NCBI GenBank assembly: GCA_009760855.2
Contig: WPIO01000081.1
Span: 977,001-1,041,000 of the forward strand
Reading direction: 5' to 3'
DNA from: Cristatella mucedo
Taxonomy: Eukaryota; Bryozoa; Phylactolaemata; Cristatellidae
Length of the DNA: 64,000 nt
Position 1 is the stretch's first letter. The number at the start of each line of letters is the position of its first letter. This document shows, piece by piece, positions 20,200-30,675 of this stretch. A program made the position numbers and the translations under genes. The notes below the pieces were generated by a model. It was not told the origin of the DNA, ran no database searches, and saw nothing but the letters and a program-made list of their open reading frames with translations.

Positions 20200-20790
20200 T
20201 TCAGATTTGACACGAGTTTGACGCCGTAGAAAGCGGGACAGATTAAAGCTGATTTTTGCCAGCGAAAAAATGAGAGCCTAGATTGTATTTGCTGATGACA
20301 TCGGCAGAGGAAGTGAAAAGCAGTAGACCTAAAAACGTGATCCCAGGGGCAACACATACATCAAGGGCTCACTGCATGACTGTTTTCTGTTTAGCGAAGT
20401 GCCTGTTATACATAGGCGAGACGACAGGCGCCCAAGAAAGATTTGGCGATCAATGGTATCAAATGCTGCTGAAAGATCCAGCAGAAATAGACGAAGAGAG
20501 AGTGAGAGAAAAACTACCTTAGTCAGTATACCTGAGGTGTTTACATACTCGCAGCAGTACTGACTCTGTGGAGTGATTTCCTCAAAACACCGACTGAAAC
20601 TTGCTTGGTTTAAAGGTTCTAAATAAGAGTGTAGCTGGTCTGCAGCCACTATTTCCAGCGTCTTTGAGAGGAACGGTAGTAGACAGACTGGGCGGAAGTT
20701 GCTGAAGTTCTCCTGGTCAAGTTTTGACTTCTTAATAAGTAGCCTGACAGAAGCCTCTTTAAAAGATGCTAGGACATAACCCGAAGTTAA
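20200..20790 (-). mobile_element. L2-like LINE reverse-transcriptase fragment
   Basis: Reads LLIKKSKLDQENFSNFRPVC, LPFLSKTLEIVAADQLHSYL, LFLLDLSAAFDTIDRQIFL and a broken ADVISKYNLGSHFFA. Frames change several times. Confidence 0.82.
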
Positions 20791-21309
20791 TGACAGATTT
20801 CATTTGTTAGTTGTGCAGGGCAGCAGTAAATCGAGATGTCTCGGAAGGAGAATTGTGGGTTTATGGCTATATGGTTTAGAGAGCTAGCAGTCTTCTTAGA
20901 CTAGGATATTAGCTTCTAAATCAGCTGCTGCTGTAACCTTTATCCAGCTGCCAGCCGATTTATTACTCAACGTGTATTACTCCGCAAGTCACATAGCTAA
21001 CCACATCACATTAGCCACGAGAAAAAATAAATCAGTCACAGAGCTAAATTCGACGTGAATGAATGGGTTATCGAAATGGATGTTGAAATCACACAGCATA
21101 AAGAAGGAAGGATTTCCGGAAGACAGACTCAAAATAAGATCGGAAAAATAAAAAATAAAGCATTCAAGCTACCCCGCGTTTCGCTCTCACTCGTGCTTTC
21201 TGCCTGAATTAATAGTCATTAATCTTTCTACAATTTCACAGGCCACTCTTTAAATGCGCCTACGGAATGATACAATACGCATTTTATATGGAAATAACCA
21301 CTACTAATA

Positions 21310-21560
21310 CTGGATATGATTAATAAGAATACTAATACAATTGTATAGCGTCCTCGGAGAACTGAATCTCTACCTAGGCACTTTACAGATGCTGCACAGA
21401 AAGCATTACCAAATGTTTGGTGGTAGCATCCGCAAGCAGCCGGCATAGTGTAAGCAAGCACTTCACAGAGGCTGGAAAGGAAGCCGATTTCTTTCGGGCC
21501 GATTACTTGCGTTAGCAGTAAGGTCACACCGAACGCCGACCTTCGCACTCCTGAATTCAC
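21310..21560 (-). mobile_element. LINE family A tail fragment
   Basis: GCGTCCTCGGAGAACTGAATCTC and TAGGCACTTTACAG mark the reverse-complement hairpin tail, followed by diverged 3' UTR. Confidence 0.72.
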
Positions 21561-22528
21561 CCTTTACTTGCTCTTAAGATGGGACATAGAGATGCAAGTA
21601 TTCTTGACGAAGCTCTTGATTTGTTTGCCGCAGCGACCGAGAACTGGCTGAAATCTACTAAGCCGAAGCATTGCTGCTATTGCTGCTGCTGCTGCAGCCA
21701 ATGTTGCTGCTGCTGCTGATGCTGTGCCACCACAGCAGCTAGCTGTCCGCTATACTTTTCACGGCACGGCTGAACAAGACGTTCGTTAAAATGTAGCGAG
21801 CCACTGTCAGCAGTCTCGGTTGGCACGATACACGACTTTTCGTCGATAAGTTTGGTCATGTTCTAGAGTCCCATTACGCCGCTCGCTGAGCAGGTAGCTT
21901 TTATCTTTTTATCTTTTATCTTGTATCTAGTTAAACCGTGCTCGTCCCGACGCTTCAAAATTTCTTAGCACAAATTGAGAAAGCAGAGAAAAAGTAAATG
22001 TAAAACAGATTCAGCGGTCTCGGTTATAAAGTGACAGAAGTTCGGCCAGAGCGGCCATCATTCCAGCTTGCAGTGGGCGATACAGATTAGCCTGCCTGCC
22101 GCCGGACTAGAACCCGTGATTAATGTCGGCCAGTGCTAATACCTAGCCCCTAGGATAAAACCTTAGGGCGAAAATAAAGAAAGCTCTGCTTATCTACGAG
22201 TCTCACGCATGCGATGACCACCGTCAGACGTGCTGCAGCCAATCAGAGTAGCTCGTTATCAGCCAATCGGAGTAGTTTCTGTGGGTTTGGTGTCTGCTGA
22301 CGCGAAATCGGCTGCTGCTTGTCAGCTTACAGAGCAGACACTTAGAGTGGTAGCTCTTCTAGAAGTCCTCGGCACACTAGCTCATATTTAGTGTTAGCTG
22401 CTGCCAAACTGCTGATGACGCATTTGGTTGGTTTGTCGATGTCGTTATTAAGCTTGAATTGGCACATTTTGACCGATACGCTGACAACTGTCTCAGTTTT
22501 GTTAACGCTTTGAGGATTAAATTAATAG

Positions 22529-22670
22529 CATTCATTTGTATACCGTCCTTAGAGAACTTAATCTCTGTTTAGGTGCTTCAAATACGCCACGGGGCTCGAG
22601 CCCATGACTTCGGCCAGACCTTGGTCGGGGTGATCAACTTAAGCACCTTAACCACTGGGCCAAACCAGCC
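22529..22670 (-). mobile_element. SINE1
   Basis: Complete copy in reverse complement with a short duplication (AACTTAAGCACCTTAA) in the head. Confidence 0.87.
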
Positions 22671-22921
22671 AGAGGCGTGGTGAGACCTTTCGACTCCCGG
22701 GGACAAGGCTACAAATGGCTCCCCTCCCCTGCTAAAAATAGCTCCACCGCAGGCGAAGTGCAAATTACGCATGCTTGCAGGCATATTGAGTTGAAAAAGT
22801 TTTATTAATTGTCGTAAAGATACAAGGTATCACAGCTTTAACTTAGGTGAATTTTTCTGGCCTTGAACGGGGCACGCGGGTCCATTGCAGTTTTAAATTC
22901 GATATTTTCCTTCCTTCTTTA

Positions 22922-23257
22922 TGCGTAACCAGGCTTAATCAGAGATTCGAACCTGCCCCATTGATGCTCTCAGATAAGACAGAATTATCTTCAGCTTGCT
23001 AGAGGAACTTTTATAACAGGCAACTGATGCAGCTATGGTGAGAAGAAGGCAAAGCATTTGACAATTATATATTTCGTTGTAGAGCTCTGTTCCATTAGCG
23101 TCTGAAAAATAGGAACCTCTAAGATCCTTTAGAAATTGATGGCGAAGTTTGGTCTGGTCAAGTGTCCTCAAAAGCTTCTCATCTTCCAAAAAGAAACCAA
23201 ATTTGGCATCAAGATCTGTGAGCCAGGAAAACGTATTTGTAATTCTTGTCGGAGATA
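22922..23257 (-). pseudogene. Old hAT transposase relic (ZMYM1-like), C-terminal part
   Basis: The minus strand reads the end of a ZMYM1-like hAT transposase: LDAKFGFFLEDEKLL, YNEIYNCQMLCLLLTIAASVA and KLKIILSYLRASM, corresponding to the hAT dimerisation region (VASAERSFSKLKLIKTYLRSTM type). It continues at 25986-26712 on the far side of a younger hAT insertion. Confidence 0.75.
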
Positions 23258-23265
23258 ATCTATGC
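23258..23265. repeat. Left target-site duplication of the inserted hAT
   Basis: ATCTATGC here and ATTTATGC at 25978-25985 flank the element. Eight bases with one mismatch is the hAT hallmark. Confidence 0.85.
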
Positions 23266-25977
23266 CAGGGGTGTCCAACACGTGGACCGCGGGCCACAAC
23301 CCGGCCCGCCGAGGTCTTCTATGCGGCCCGCAACGTTATCCCAAAAATATTTGTCACTCCATGTTTTTCGTTAATTTTTAATCATTACAAACGGCGATAT
23401 AAGGCGCTGTGATGTACTTCAAGCGCGCGTGAAGCGTTGAGGTGTCCGAATGGCTATTTTCGCGTGAAGGTAAAAAATCGATGTATTTTGCTAGCCTTCA
23501 TGTGAACATTTTGGCGTGAAGGGGTAATATATTTGTGCTACAGCGGTGCCATTACGATCACATTTATAACGCTTCCGCAAGCGGAATTAACTGTTTCACA
23601 CTGTGGATAGAAAAAAAGAGCCGTTTCTCAGCTGCTGCTGCACGAACTGGAATCAGTCAGGTAGGCTTTTCAAAAAATGCGTATTGCTCAACTTACTTAC
23701 TAATACTAAGATATTGCTGTGATAAAATATAAATTAATCAATTCGTAACTGATCTGTTTTTTTATTTCACAGAGAAAAATGGCGGCGAATGTGAATACTA
23801 GCAAAAAACGAAAAATTGACGCAGAAGAAAGACTTTTCAAATCATCTTGGACTGTAGACTATTTTGTAATGGAACGCTTCGGTAGGATAATGTGCCTAAT
23901 ATGCCAAGAAACAATTGCCGTTGCAAAGGAGTACAATGTTAAGCGACATTTTTCAACAAAGCATGGCGACAGGTACAACAGCCTGACTGGTCAACTTCGA
24001 ATTGATCACGTGAACTCGTTGAAACTGAGCGTCATCGGACAGCAGTCATTGTTTACAGCAGTCAGCAACAAGTCTGAGGCTTCAACCAAAGTAAGTTTTT
24101 TAATAGCTGAAGCTATAGCTAAGCGGGGGAAAGCATTTTCCGATGGTGAATTTGTTCGGGAATGCCTCAAGCTGTTTACTGGTGTGGTCTGTCCAGAAAA
24201 GAATTCAGAAGTAGAGAAAGTCAGTCTTTCTCATCAAACGGTTGCGAGAAGAGTTGACGAGCTCGCATCCAACATAGAAGAAATTCTCACTAAAAGACTT
24301 GCTGAATTCGAATTTTATTCTCTTGCGCTCGACGAAAGCACGGACAATAGCGATACGGCTCAACTGTCGGTGTTTGTACGCGGAGTAACAGGAAAGTTTG
24401 TCATAATCGAAGAACTGTTGGATATATGTTCAATGAAAGGCACTACAACGGGAGGGATATTTTGGATCAGGTCAAGAGGGTCCTCACAAAATGTAATCTT
24501 CCTGAAACTAAATTGATTGGTTTAACCACAGACGGAGCCCCTTCAATGACAGGTAGACACAATGGATTTGTATCTTTAATGGTAAAATTAGTACCTCACA
24601 AAATTGTCAGTCATCACTGCATCATCCACCAAGAACAGCTATGTGCAAAGGTCTTGAGCACGCAACATGTAATGGACAATGTAGTTTCAACAGTCAATGT
24701 GATAAGGTCTCGTGCGCTAAACCACAGACAATTTCAGGCTTTCCTTGAAGAGTTGTGATCAGATCATTGTGATGTTATTTATTTCTGCCAAGTCCGTTGG
24801 CTAAGTAGGGCAAACACGTTAGCCAGATTTTGGTCACTTCGGGACGAAATAAAAACATTTATGACAGAAAAGGGAAAAGATGTTGGCTTCCTCGATGACC
24901 AGCAGTGGTTGAATGACTTGGCTTTTTTGGTGGACATGACCAAACATCTTGCAGACCTTAATGTCAAACTCCAAGGTAAGGATCAACTGGTCCATAAAAT
25001 GTATGAGTGTGTTGTCGCGTTTGTGCAAAAGCTGTAACTTTTCCGGAAACACTTAGATCAGAAGAAACTGTTACATTTCACAACACTAGCAACAAGATCG
25101 CCTGAAACGCTGGCTCATATGAAGTACTCCACTCTTGCTAGCAAACTTGTTGATGAATTCGAAGAGAGGTTTCAGGATTTCCAACAACATTCGGATGACA
25201 TGAACATGATTAGTAATCCATTTAATATCGATCCCTCTGATGCACCTGATGAATTTCAACTCGAACTAATCGACATTCATAATGACAGCAATTTAAAAAA
25301 CTGCTTATGATCAGCATGACCTTGTTACCTTTTACAAGCAGTATGTTTCACCAGAGTCTTTTCCTAACCTAGCCAAACATGCTCGCAGGTATATTGCACT
25401 TTTTGGCAGCACATATTGCTGTGAACAGCTTTTTTTCAGACTGGAAAATGTGAAAACAAAGACTCGATCCGCTCTCACAGATGAACATTTATCAGGAATC
25501 CTTAAAATTGCCACATCCACTGTTGCAGCAGATGTCGACTTTTTATGCAAACAGAAACAATGCCAAATATCACATTGACGCCTGCAGTGCAGAAGACATT
25601 GAATACCTGTGGCATTTAATTAATGCTAAGACATTAATATTATGTGAGTCCTTGTCATGTAATTTTGTAAGTTTTATAAGTTTCTGTCTTCATGTTATTA
25701 AAATAAAAATCCAAAAGTAAAAGATTGGCCATAATATCTATCGAATTATTTTCCAGTACACATGATTACATTTTTATTATTTATTATTTTTAATTATAAT
25801 TATGCTAAAAAAATACTATTGTATTGCGGTTTATTTATTAAGTATAATAGTAATAGTCATACTAAATTACGATCTTATTTTCTGATGCGGTCAACTACGC
25901 CAATTTACATGTGGTCCCCGGACCTTTTAAATTTTTGAAATGTGGCCCCCCCAACGCAAAAAGGTTGGACACCCTTG
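23266..25977 (+). mobile_element. hAT DNA transposon with GTF2IRD2-like transposase
   Basis: A 2712-bp element with terminal inverted repeats CAGGGGTGTCCAAC (left) and GTTGGACACCCTTG (right), flanked by an 8-bp duplication. The terminal sequence next to the TIR has GGCCCGC-type GC blocks at the left and a poly-C block at the right. It carries one degraded transposase on the plus strand. It is inserted into an older hAT relic read on the minus strand. Confidence 0.92.
23779..25600 (+). pseudogene. Broken hAT transposase (BED finger, GTF2IRD2-like)
   Basis: The first frame (23779-24516) has a BED-type finger (MCLICQ ... HFSTKH) and the catalytic-core start LALDESTDNSDTAQL. A frame change near 24430-24460 leads to GLTTDGAPSMTG and the HHCIIHQEQL block. 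A stop follows at about 24756, then further stops and frame changes, with RWLSRANTLARFW, MKYSTLASKL and the dimerisation segment (CCEQLFFRLENVKTKTRSAL near 25420) still readable. At least two in-frame stops and two frameshifts make it inactive. It belongs to the hAT family from which vertebrate GTF2IRD2 and ZBED-type genes were domesticated. Confidence 0.88.
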
Positions 25978-25985
25978 ATTTATGC

Positions 25986-26712
25986 TGTCCTTCGTTATTC
26001 GTGAAATCTCTTCCTCTACCGTGAGACCAACATCTTTTTTAGAGTTCTCCAGGAATCTGCATCCTTCAGTGGATTCGTCGTTCAACTGCAACTCTCCACA
26101 ATTCACACTTCCTTTTAATATCTAGTAGTGATCCTTTACACAAGTCTTTTTGAAGTCTTGGCAACTCAATCTCAAAAGAGCAGAGGTCACAAGAGACGTC
26201 TTTGAAGTTCATCTTTGGATCATGCAGTCTTTTCTGAGTGCGGTCAATCTTCCTTAAGATGCTGTACCAAAATGGCAACATAAAAAACGTTCACAATACA
26301 ATGTAGGAGACTGCCAGCTTCACTCTTTTTTCAAGTGTTTCAAGTGTTGCTTCAGACAGTTGCTTCAAAAGACCTACAATGCTGTTCAGTCCATCATTGA
26401 TAGCTTACACAGCCTCCACTCTTGCACTCCACCTTGTTGCAGAGTCACGTTTGACAGTGATGGCTAAGACTTTGTTCAGTTCTCCCAACCTCAGAGTTGA
26501 TCTTGAAAAGAATAAGTAGGTGCTCACTATTTATCCAAAAAGGCAATGACAACGGAATCTCGACTTGCAGCATGGACTCCTGCCAGGTTCAAGCTGTGGT
26601 AATCACTGTTTACAAAAATTGCCTTCCCATTTCTGGACAGTGTTCTCTTTTTGACACATGATGAGTGGCCCGATATGACTGCTGCATTGTCATAGCAAAG
26701 CCAGTTAAGTAA
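25986..26712 (-). pseudogene. Old hAT transposase relic (ZMYM1-like), core part
   Basis: The upstream half of the relic split by the 23266-25977 insertion. Minus-strand blocks include FLENSKKDVGLTVEEEISR, LPFWYSILRKIDRTQKRL and CYDNAAVISGHSS with DYHSLNLAGVHAASRD, the pattern around the second catalytic Asp in ZMYM1-like hAT proteins. Several stops and frame changes interrupt it. Its own termini were not found. Confidence 0.72.
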
Positions 26713-26939
26713 GAGTAGTTTTTATGGTCTATTAGTGCGTCAGTGCTCAGCCGCGGCACTTTGGCTCACCCTTGGTGCTTCGCCGCCATCCGGTGGCAGT
26801 CAAAATTTCGCAAGGGGACGGGGAGGGCGCTTGGAAAGCGGACGGAAGGGGTGAACGGCCCTGTGCTTGTTTCGCTGATAGTGCCAGTCTAATACACGGT
26901 GGTTGATGCCCCTTCGGTGTTTTCATGTCGTCGCGTGTG

Positions 26940-28987
26940 TGCCACCAGAGCGTCAAGCTATAGCTTGGTCCAAGTACGAACTGATCCTAGCAAATGCCAA
27001 GTCTAGCTTCTAAAATAACATTTTTGGATCACAGATTCACAATCTAAAAATTCTGATGTCGACGATCAACCATGTCCTCAATCGCTCTCAGATTAGCTCC
27101 TTACCTGACGATCTTTGTGATGATCTAGCCGATCGCTTCTCTCGGTTCTTTGTCAGAAGATGGACAAGATCAGGGAATCCATCCCTGCGATGACAACATC
27201 ACCCCTAGAATGCTGACTCCTGGCTGCACCTCAATATCTACATTTACACAGGTCACTAGTGATCTCGTCCTGAAGTTCGTATCTCAATCAAAGAAGGCAA
27301 CAAGTCCTCTGGACCCTAATCCCACTGTCCTACGTTGCATTGATCTGCTGCGGCCATGCATAACTAACATCATTAATATGTCATTAGCCTCAGATCATGT
27401 CCCAGCACCTTTCAAAAAAAGCTGTAGTCAAGCCACTTCTCAAGAAAGCGACACTAGACCAAGAGAATTTGATTGAGCAAATACCGCCCAGTCTCCCTTT
27501 TACCATTCCTATCAAAGACACTGGAACGGGTCGTGGTGGACCAGCTGAACTCATATATTGAAACATCAAACCTTGCTTGTATATTGCAGTTTTGTTTTTA
27601 GAGATAATCACTCAACAGAATCAGCGTTGCGTAGGGTGTGCGACGACCTACTTAGGAATGCAGACATAGGTAGAGTGTCTCTGCTTGTTTTGCTCGATCT
27701 TTCGACAGCTTTTGAGACTATCGATCACAAAGTTCTTCTAGAGCGCCTCTCATCTCACCTGGGCATCATTGGCACAGCTCTGCAGTGGTTCATGTCCTAT
27801 CTCAGTGGGAGACTCGAGAGCATTGACGTGAATAGACAAAGATCATCCGAGGTACCTCTGAAATATTGGCTACCTCAGGGGTCAGTGCTAGGTCCGGTTC
27901 TTTTCACGGTTTATACTCTCCCTCTTGCTGATGTGATTGCCAAGCGCAATCTAGGCTTTCACTTCTATGTGGATGACACTCAGTTGTACCTTTGCTTTGA
28001 TCCCTCCCAGCCTTCGAGCACCTCGAATTCTCCCAACTCCTATGCTGCATGTATTGATGACATTTGCACATGGATGGCAGCAAATTTTCTAAAACTAAAT
28101 GATGATAAAATTGACTTACTAGTTATGGGCAAACCCAGTGTGATTCACAAATTGGAAAGGCTGACGCTCAAAATTGGCTCTACCAGCATATTTCCTGTTG
28201 AATCAGCTCAAAATCTAGGTGTCATATTCCAAAGTGGCCTCTCGTTAGACGACCACGTCAGCTCCACAATCAAGTCTGCCTACTTTCAGCTACATAACAT
28301 TGCTCAAATTCGGGCTTGTTTAAATAAGGATATCACGTCTAAGTTGGTCCATTTATTTGGGACATCCCGTCTTGACTTCCATAACTCACTGCTTGCTGGC
28401 CTACCGGCATGTGCAATCAGGCGATTACAGCTGGCACAAAACTCTGCAGCTAGGCTTGTTTGTTGTGAGCTTCACAGCTGCCACATAACACCACTTCTCG
28501 CCGACCTGCACTGGCTCCCAGTCAAGCAACGGACCGACTCTAAGGTTTTGTCGCACCTACCGCTTTTTGGAATCCAATAGTTTGTTAATACCTCGAGCAA
28601 ACCTCAAATCCTTTGGAGACCGTGCATGTAGTTCGTAGGCTCCCAAAGCCTCGAACTCACTCCCAACTTGCATCAGAACATCCCCTGAGTTTAACCGCAT
28701 TTAAAAAGAACTTAAAAACGCCTATTTAGGACAGAATTTAGTGGGTCCCTGTGATTCGTCCTTCATGTACTTATGTGTGCTGATACTGTGCATGCAGCCA
28801 CTAATCACATAGGCATGCTGACCCTGTGCATGTCACCCCTAACCATGTTATTAATGTTGTTTATCAAACATGATATTACTCACCCTTCAATCGCGTTTCC
28901 CTTTGCAGCAAACGCAAACCCCCTAGAAAGAGATTGAGTTTTCTGAGGGAGCTTTATCAAGTGCATTATTATTATTATTATTATATA
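26940..28987 (+). mobile_element. L2-clade LINE (family A), longest copy
   Basis: A 5'-truncated non-LTR retrotransposon. The main frame 27558-28580 holds reverse transcriptase motifs: LLVLLDLSTAFETIDHKVLL, LPQGSVLGPVLFTVYTLPLAD, FHFYVDDTQLY (YVDD in place of the usual YADD), FLKLNDDK, and the C-terminal blocks SRLDFHNSLLAGLP and RRLQLAQNSAARLV with ITPLLADLHWLPV. Before 27558 the frame is broken but readable from about 26940. After an internal gap near 28565 it resumes at the ORF2 end and 3' UTR and finishes in (TTA)n. This is the clade of vertebrate L2/CR1-like elements. It is not intact enough to move. Confidence 0.93.
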
Positions 28988-29239
28988 AACATGCTTAATG
29001 CTAGCTCAGCCAGCTTTAGTCAAGTCTATTTAAAAAGAACTTTCTTGAAACCGCGATTGGTATTCTCATATGAAACAGTTTTAAAAATATGCACAATTCA
29101 TTTTGCTTTTGGCGTCCCCTTGGCTTTGGCGCCTGGGGACAGTTGTCTCCCTCCCACCCCTTGCTACGCCTCTGAAACCAGCGAGGCGAATTGAAAGTGG
29201 CTCTCCTCCCCGTTCCACGCTAAGCATCGTACCACCCAG

Positions 29240-29385
29240 TTTCCTAAATCAAATCGTTTACCTACAACTCGCACGAACCTCAAATCCTTTGGAGACCGTG
29301 CCTCCTTTAGTGCGTCTGCTCCTGAAGCCTGGAACTCACTTCCGGCTGATGTCGCGCCATCTCCCGCGTACAAGTGTTTTCCACT
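29240..29385 (+). mobile_element. LINE family A ORF2-end fragment
   Basis: Reads the ORF2 C-terminal block (NLKSFGDRASFSASAPEAWNS type) without the 3' UTR. It borders the GC-rich region. Confidence 0.72.
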
Positions 29386-30534
29386 GGTACCCACACAGCG
29401 CCGGGCATTGCGCTCCAGCTAGACGCGCTCCGCTCTCTTCGCACGCAACGCGAGAAGCCGCTCGTTGAAACCTCGGCTGCTCGAGCAGAAGTCCATTCGC
29501 GTCCGTTTCGGCCCATTCGGCCATTCGGTCGCAGCCTCGGTCTGCTTCCGCTTTTCGCCATTCTCTTAGAGCCCATCGCAGCACGCAGCCGCGAGTCTAC
29601 TGCAGCCGCTCATTTCTAGCGTCGCCGCTGTGTCCTGCGAGGAGGAGAAGCGTTATTGACCACAGCTCTTCAGAGCGGAGCGGAGACATGAGCGGAGCCT
29701 TCGCAGTGAACGTGCGACCGCATCGCGCGGCTGCACCGCGCACATTTTCTGATCGCGCGCTCTACATGCCCCATCCTCCATTCGGCGATTAGAGCGCGCT
29801 CTCGTCAAAAGGCACGACGGGGCGGCGGCGGCGGCTGTAAGCGGGTAAAGTCCACTTGAGCCAAGCGGCTGCCGGTCTTTGATCTGAAATCGGCTCGCTG
29901 TATAGGCGTCGGCCATGAATGGGAGCCGACGCTGGCCGCCGATACTCGCGCTCGCCCCGCGCGCGGTGGCTACGGACGGACGGACGCGGTGCGGCAAAAG
30001 GCGAGCGCGCGTTTTTGAGTGCTACTGCTGCCCGATAGATTTGCAAACACTCTAAACATCGCTGGGCCGCCAATGCGGCAAATATTTGCGCCGCGTGTCA
30101 CAGCCGTGCCGCCGCCACCCAAACGAGCGTCTGTCCTCGCGGGCGAGCGTGCCAGTGCGAGCCACTTCGCCGAATGGCGACGGCGATGCGGCGGCGACGC
30201 GACTGCGCCGAGCGCTTCCCGCGCCACGCGACAGCGTGTCATTCGCGGCGACATTGGCGCAGTTCTAAGAGGCGCAGGCAGCCTGAACCCCCGTAGGCCA
30301 GCCTGAGCCAGGGGATTCGCGTAGCGGCGAGTTTCCCCGAGGCGACGAGCGGTGCGCGGGGAGCGCAGGCGGACAGGAACGCGTTCTGTACGAAAGCTCG
30401 GCTGTGCATTCTCGGCCTCCGCTTTTCTGCGGCACGCCGCCGCCGCCGGAAGCACACGTCTCCGACTGCGCCGGCCGACAGACGTGCCGGACCCGCGCTA
30501 CGCCGAATGAGCTCGATGAATATTTCGCGGCGAG
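29386..30534. other. GC-rich sequence downstream of the CNBD2-like gene
   Basis: CpG-rich and open in many frames because stop codons are rare in such sequence. I see no homology in any frame. Confidence 0.4.
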
Positions 30535-30540
30535 TTTATT
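30535..30540 (-). promoter_or_regulatory. Poly(A) signal candidate for the CNBD2-like gene
   Basis: AATAAA on the minus strand about 135 bases after the stop codon. It stands out because the surrounding kilobase is very GC-rich and such hexamers are rare there. Confidence 0.5.
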
Positions 30541-30675
30541 CGCGCGCCTCTCAAAGCGCCGCCCGGACGACGGCACGGCTCCGCGCGGACCGGCCGCCGG
30601 AGCGGGAGGGGGCGTGTCTCCGCTGCCTCCGCTGCTTCTGTTGCCGCCTCCGCCGCCGCCGCCGCCTCCGGCCGC

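Larger units (their letters stand above)
18980..22528. other. Intergenic, repeat fragments only
   Basis: SINE2 and two LINE fragments are listed separately. A (CTG)n-rich patch is at 21670-21720, and two near-identical 16-base CCAAT-containing units are at 22236 and 22260. A tRNA-like B-box remnant is near 22105. Confidence 0.4.

Noticed and set aside
22080-22150. A second tRNA gene
   Set aside because: It has a B-box-like GGACTAGAACCCGT in reverse complement but no acceptor stem or cloverleaf; more likely a SINE head remnant.
23779-24516. A domesticated GTF2IRD2-like host gene
   Set aside because: TIRs and target duplication surround it and the frame is broken by stops and shifts, so it is a dead transposon.
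27558-28580. A host gene for a reverse-transcriptase-like protein
   Set aside because: Flanked by broken LINE sequence and the (TTA)n 3' end shared by many copies in the window, so it is a retrotransposon.
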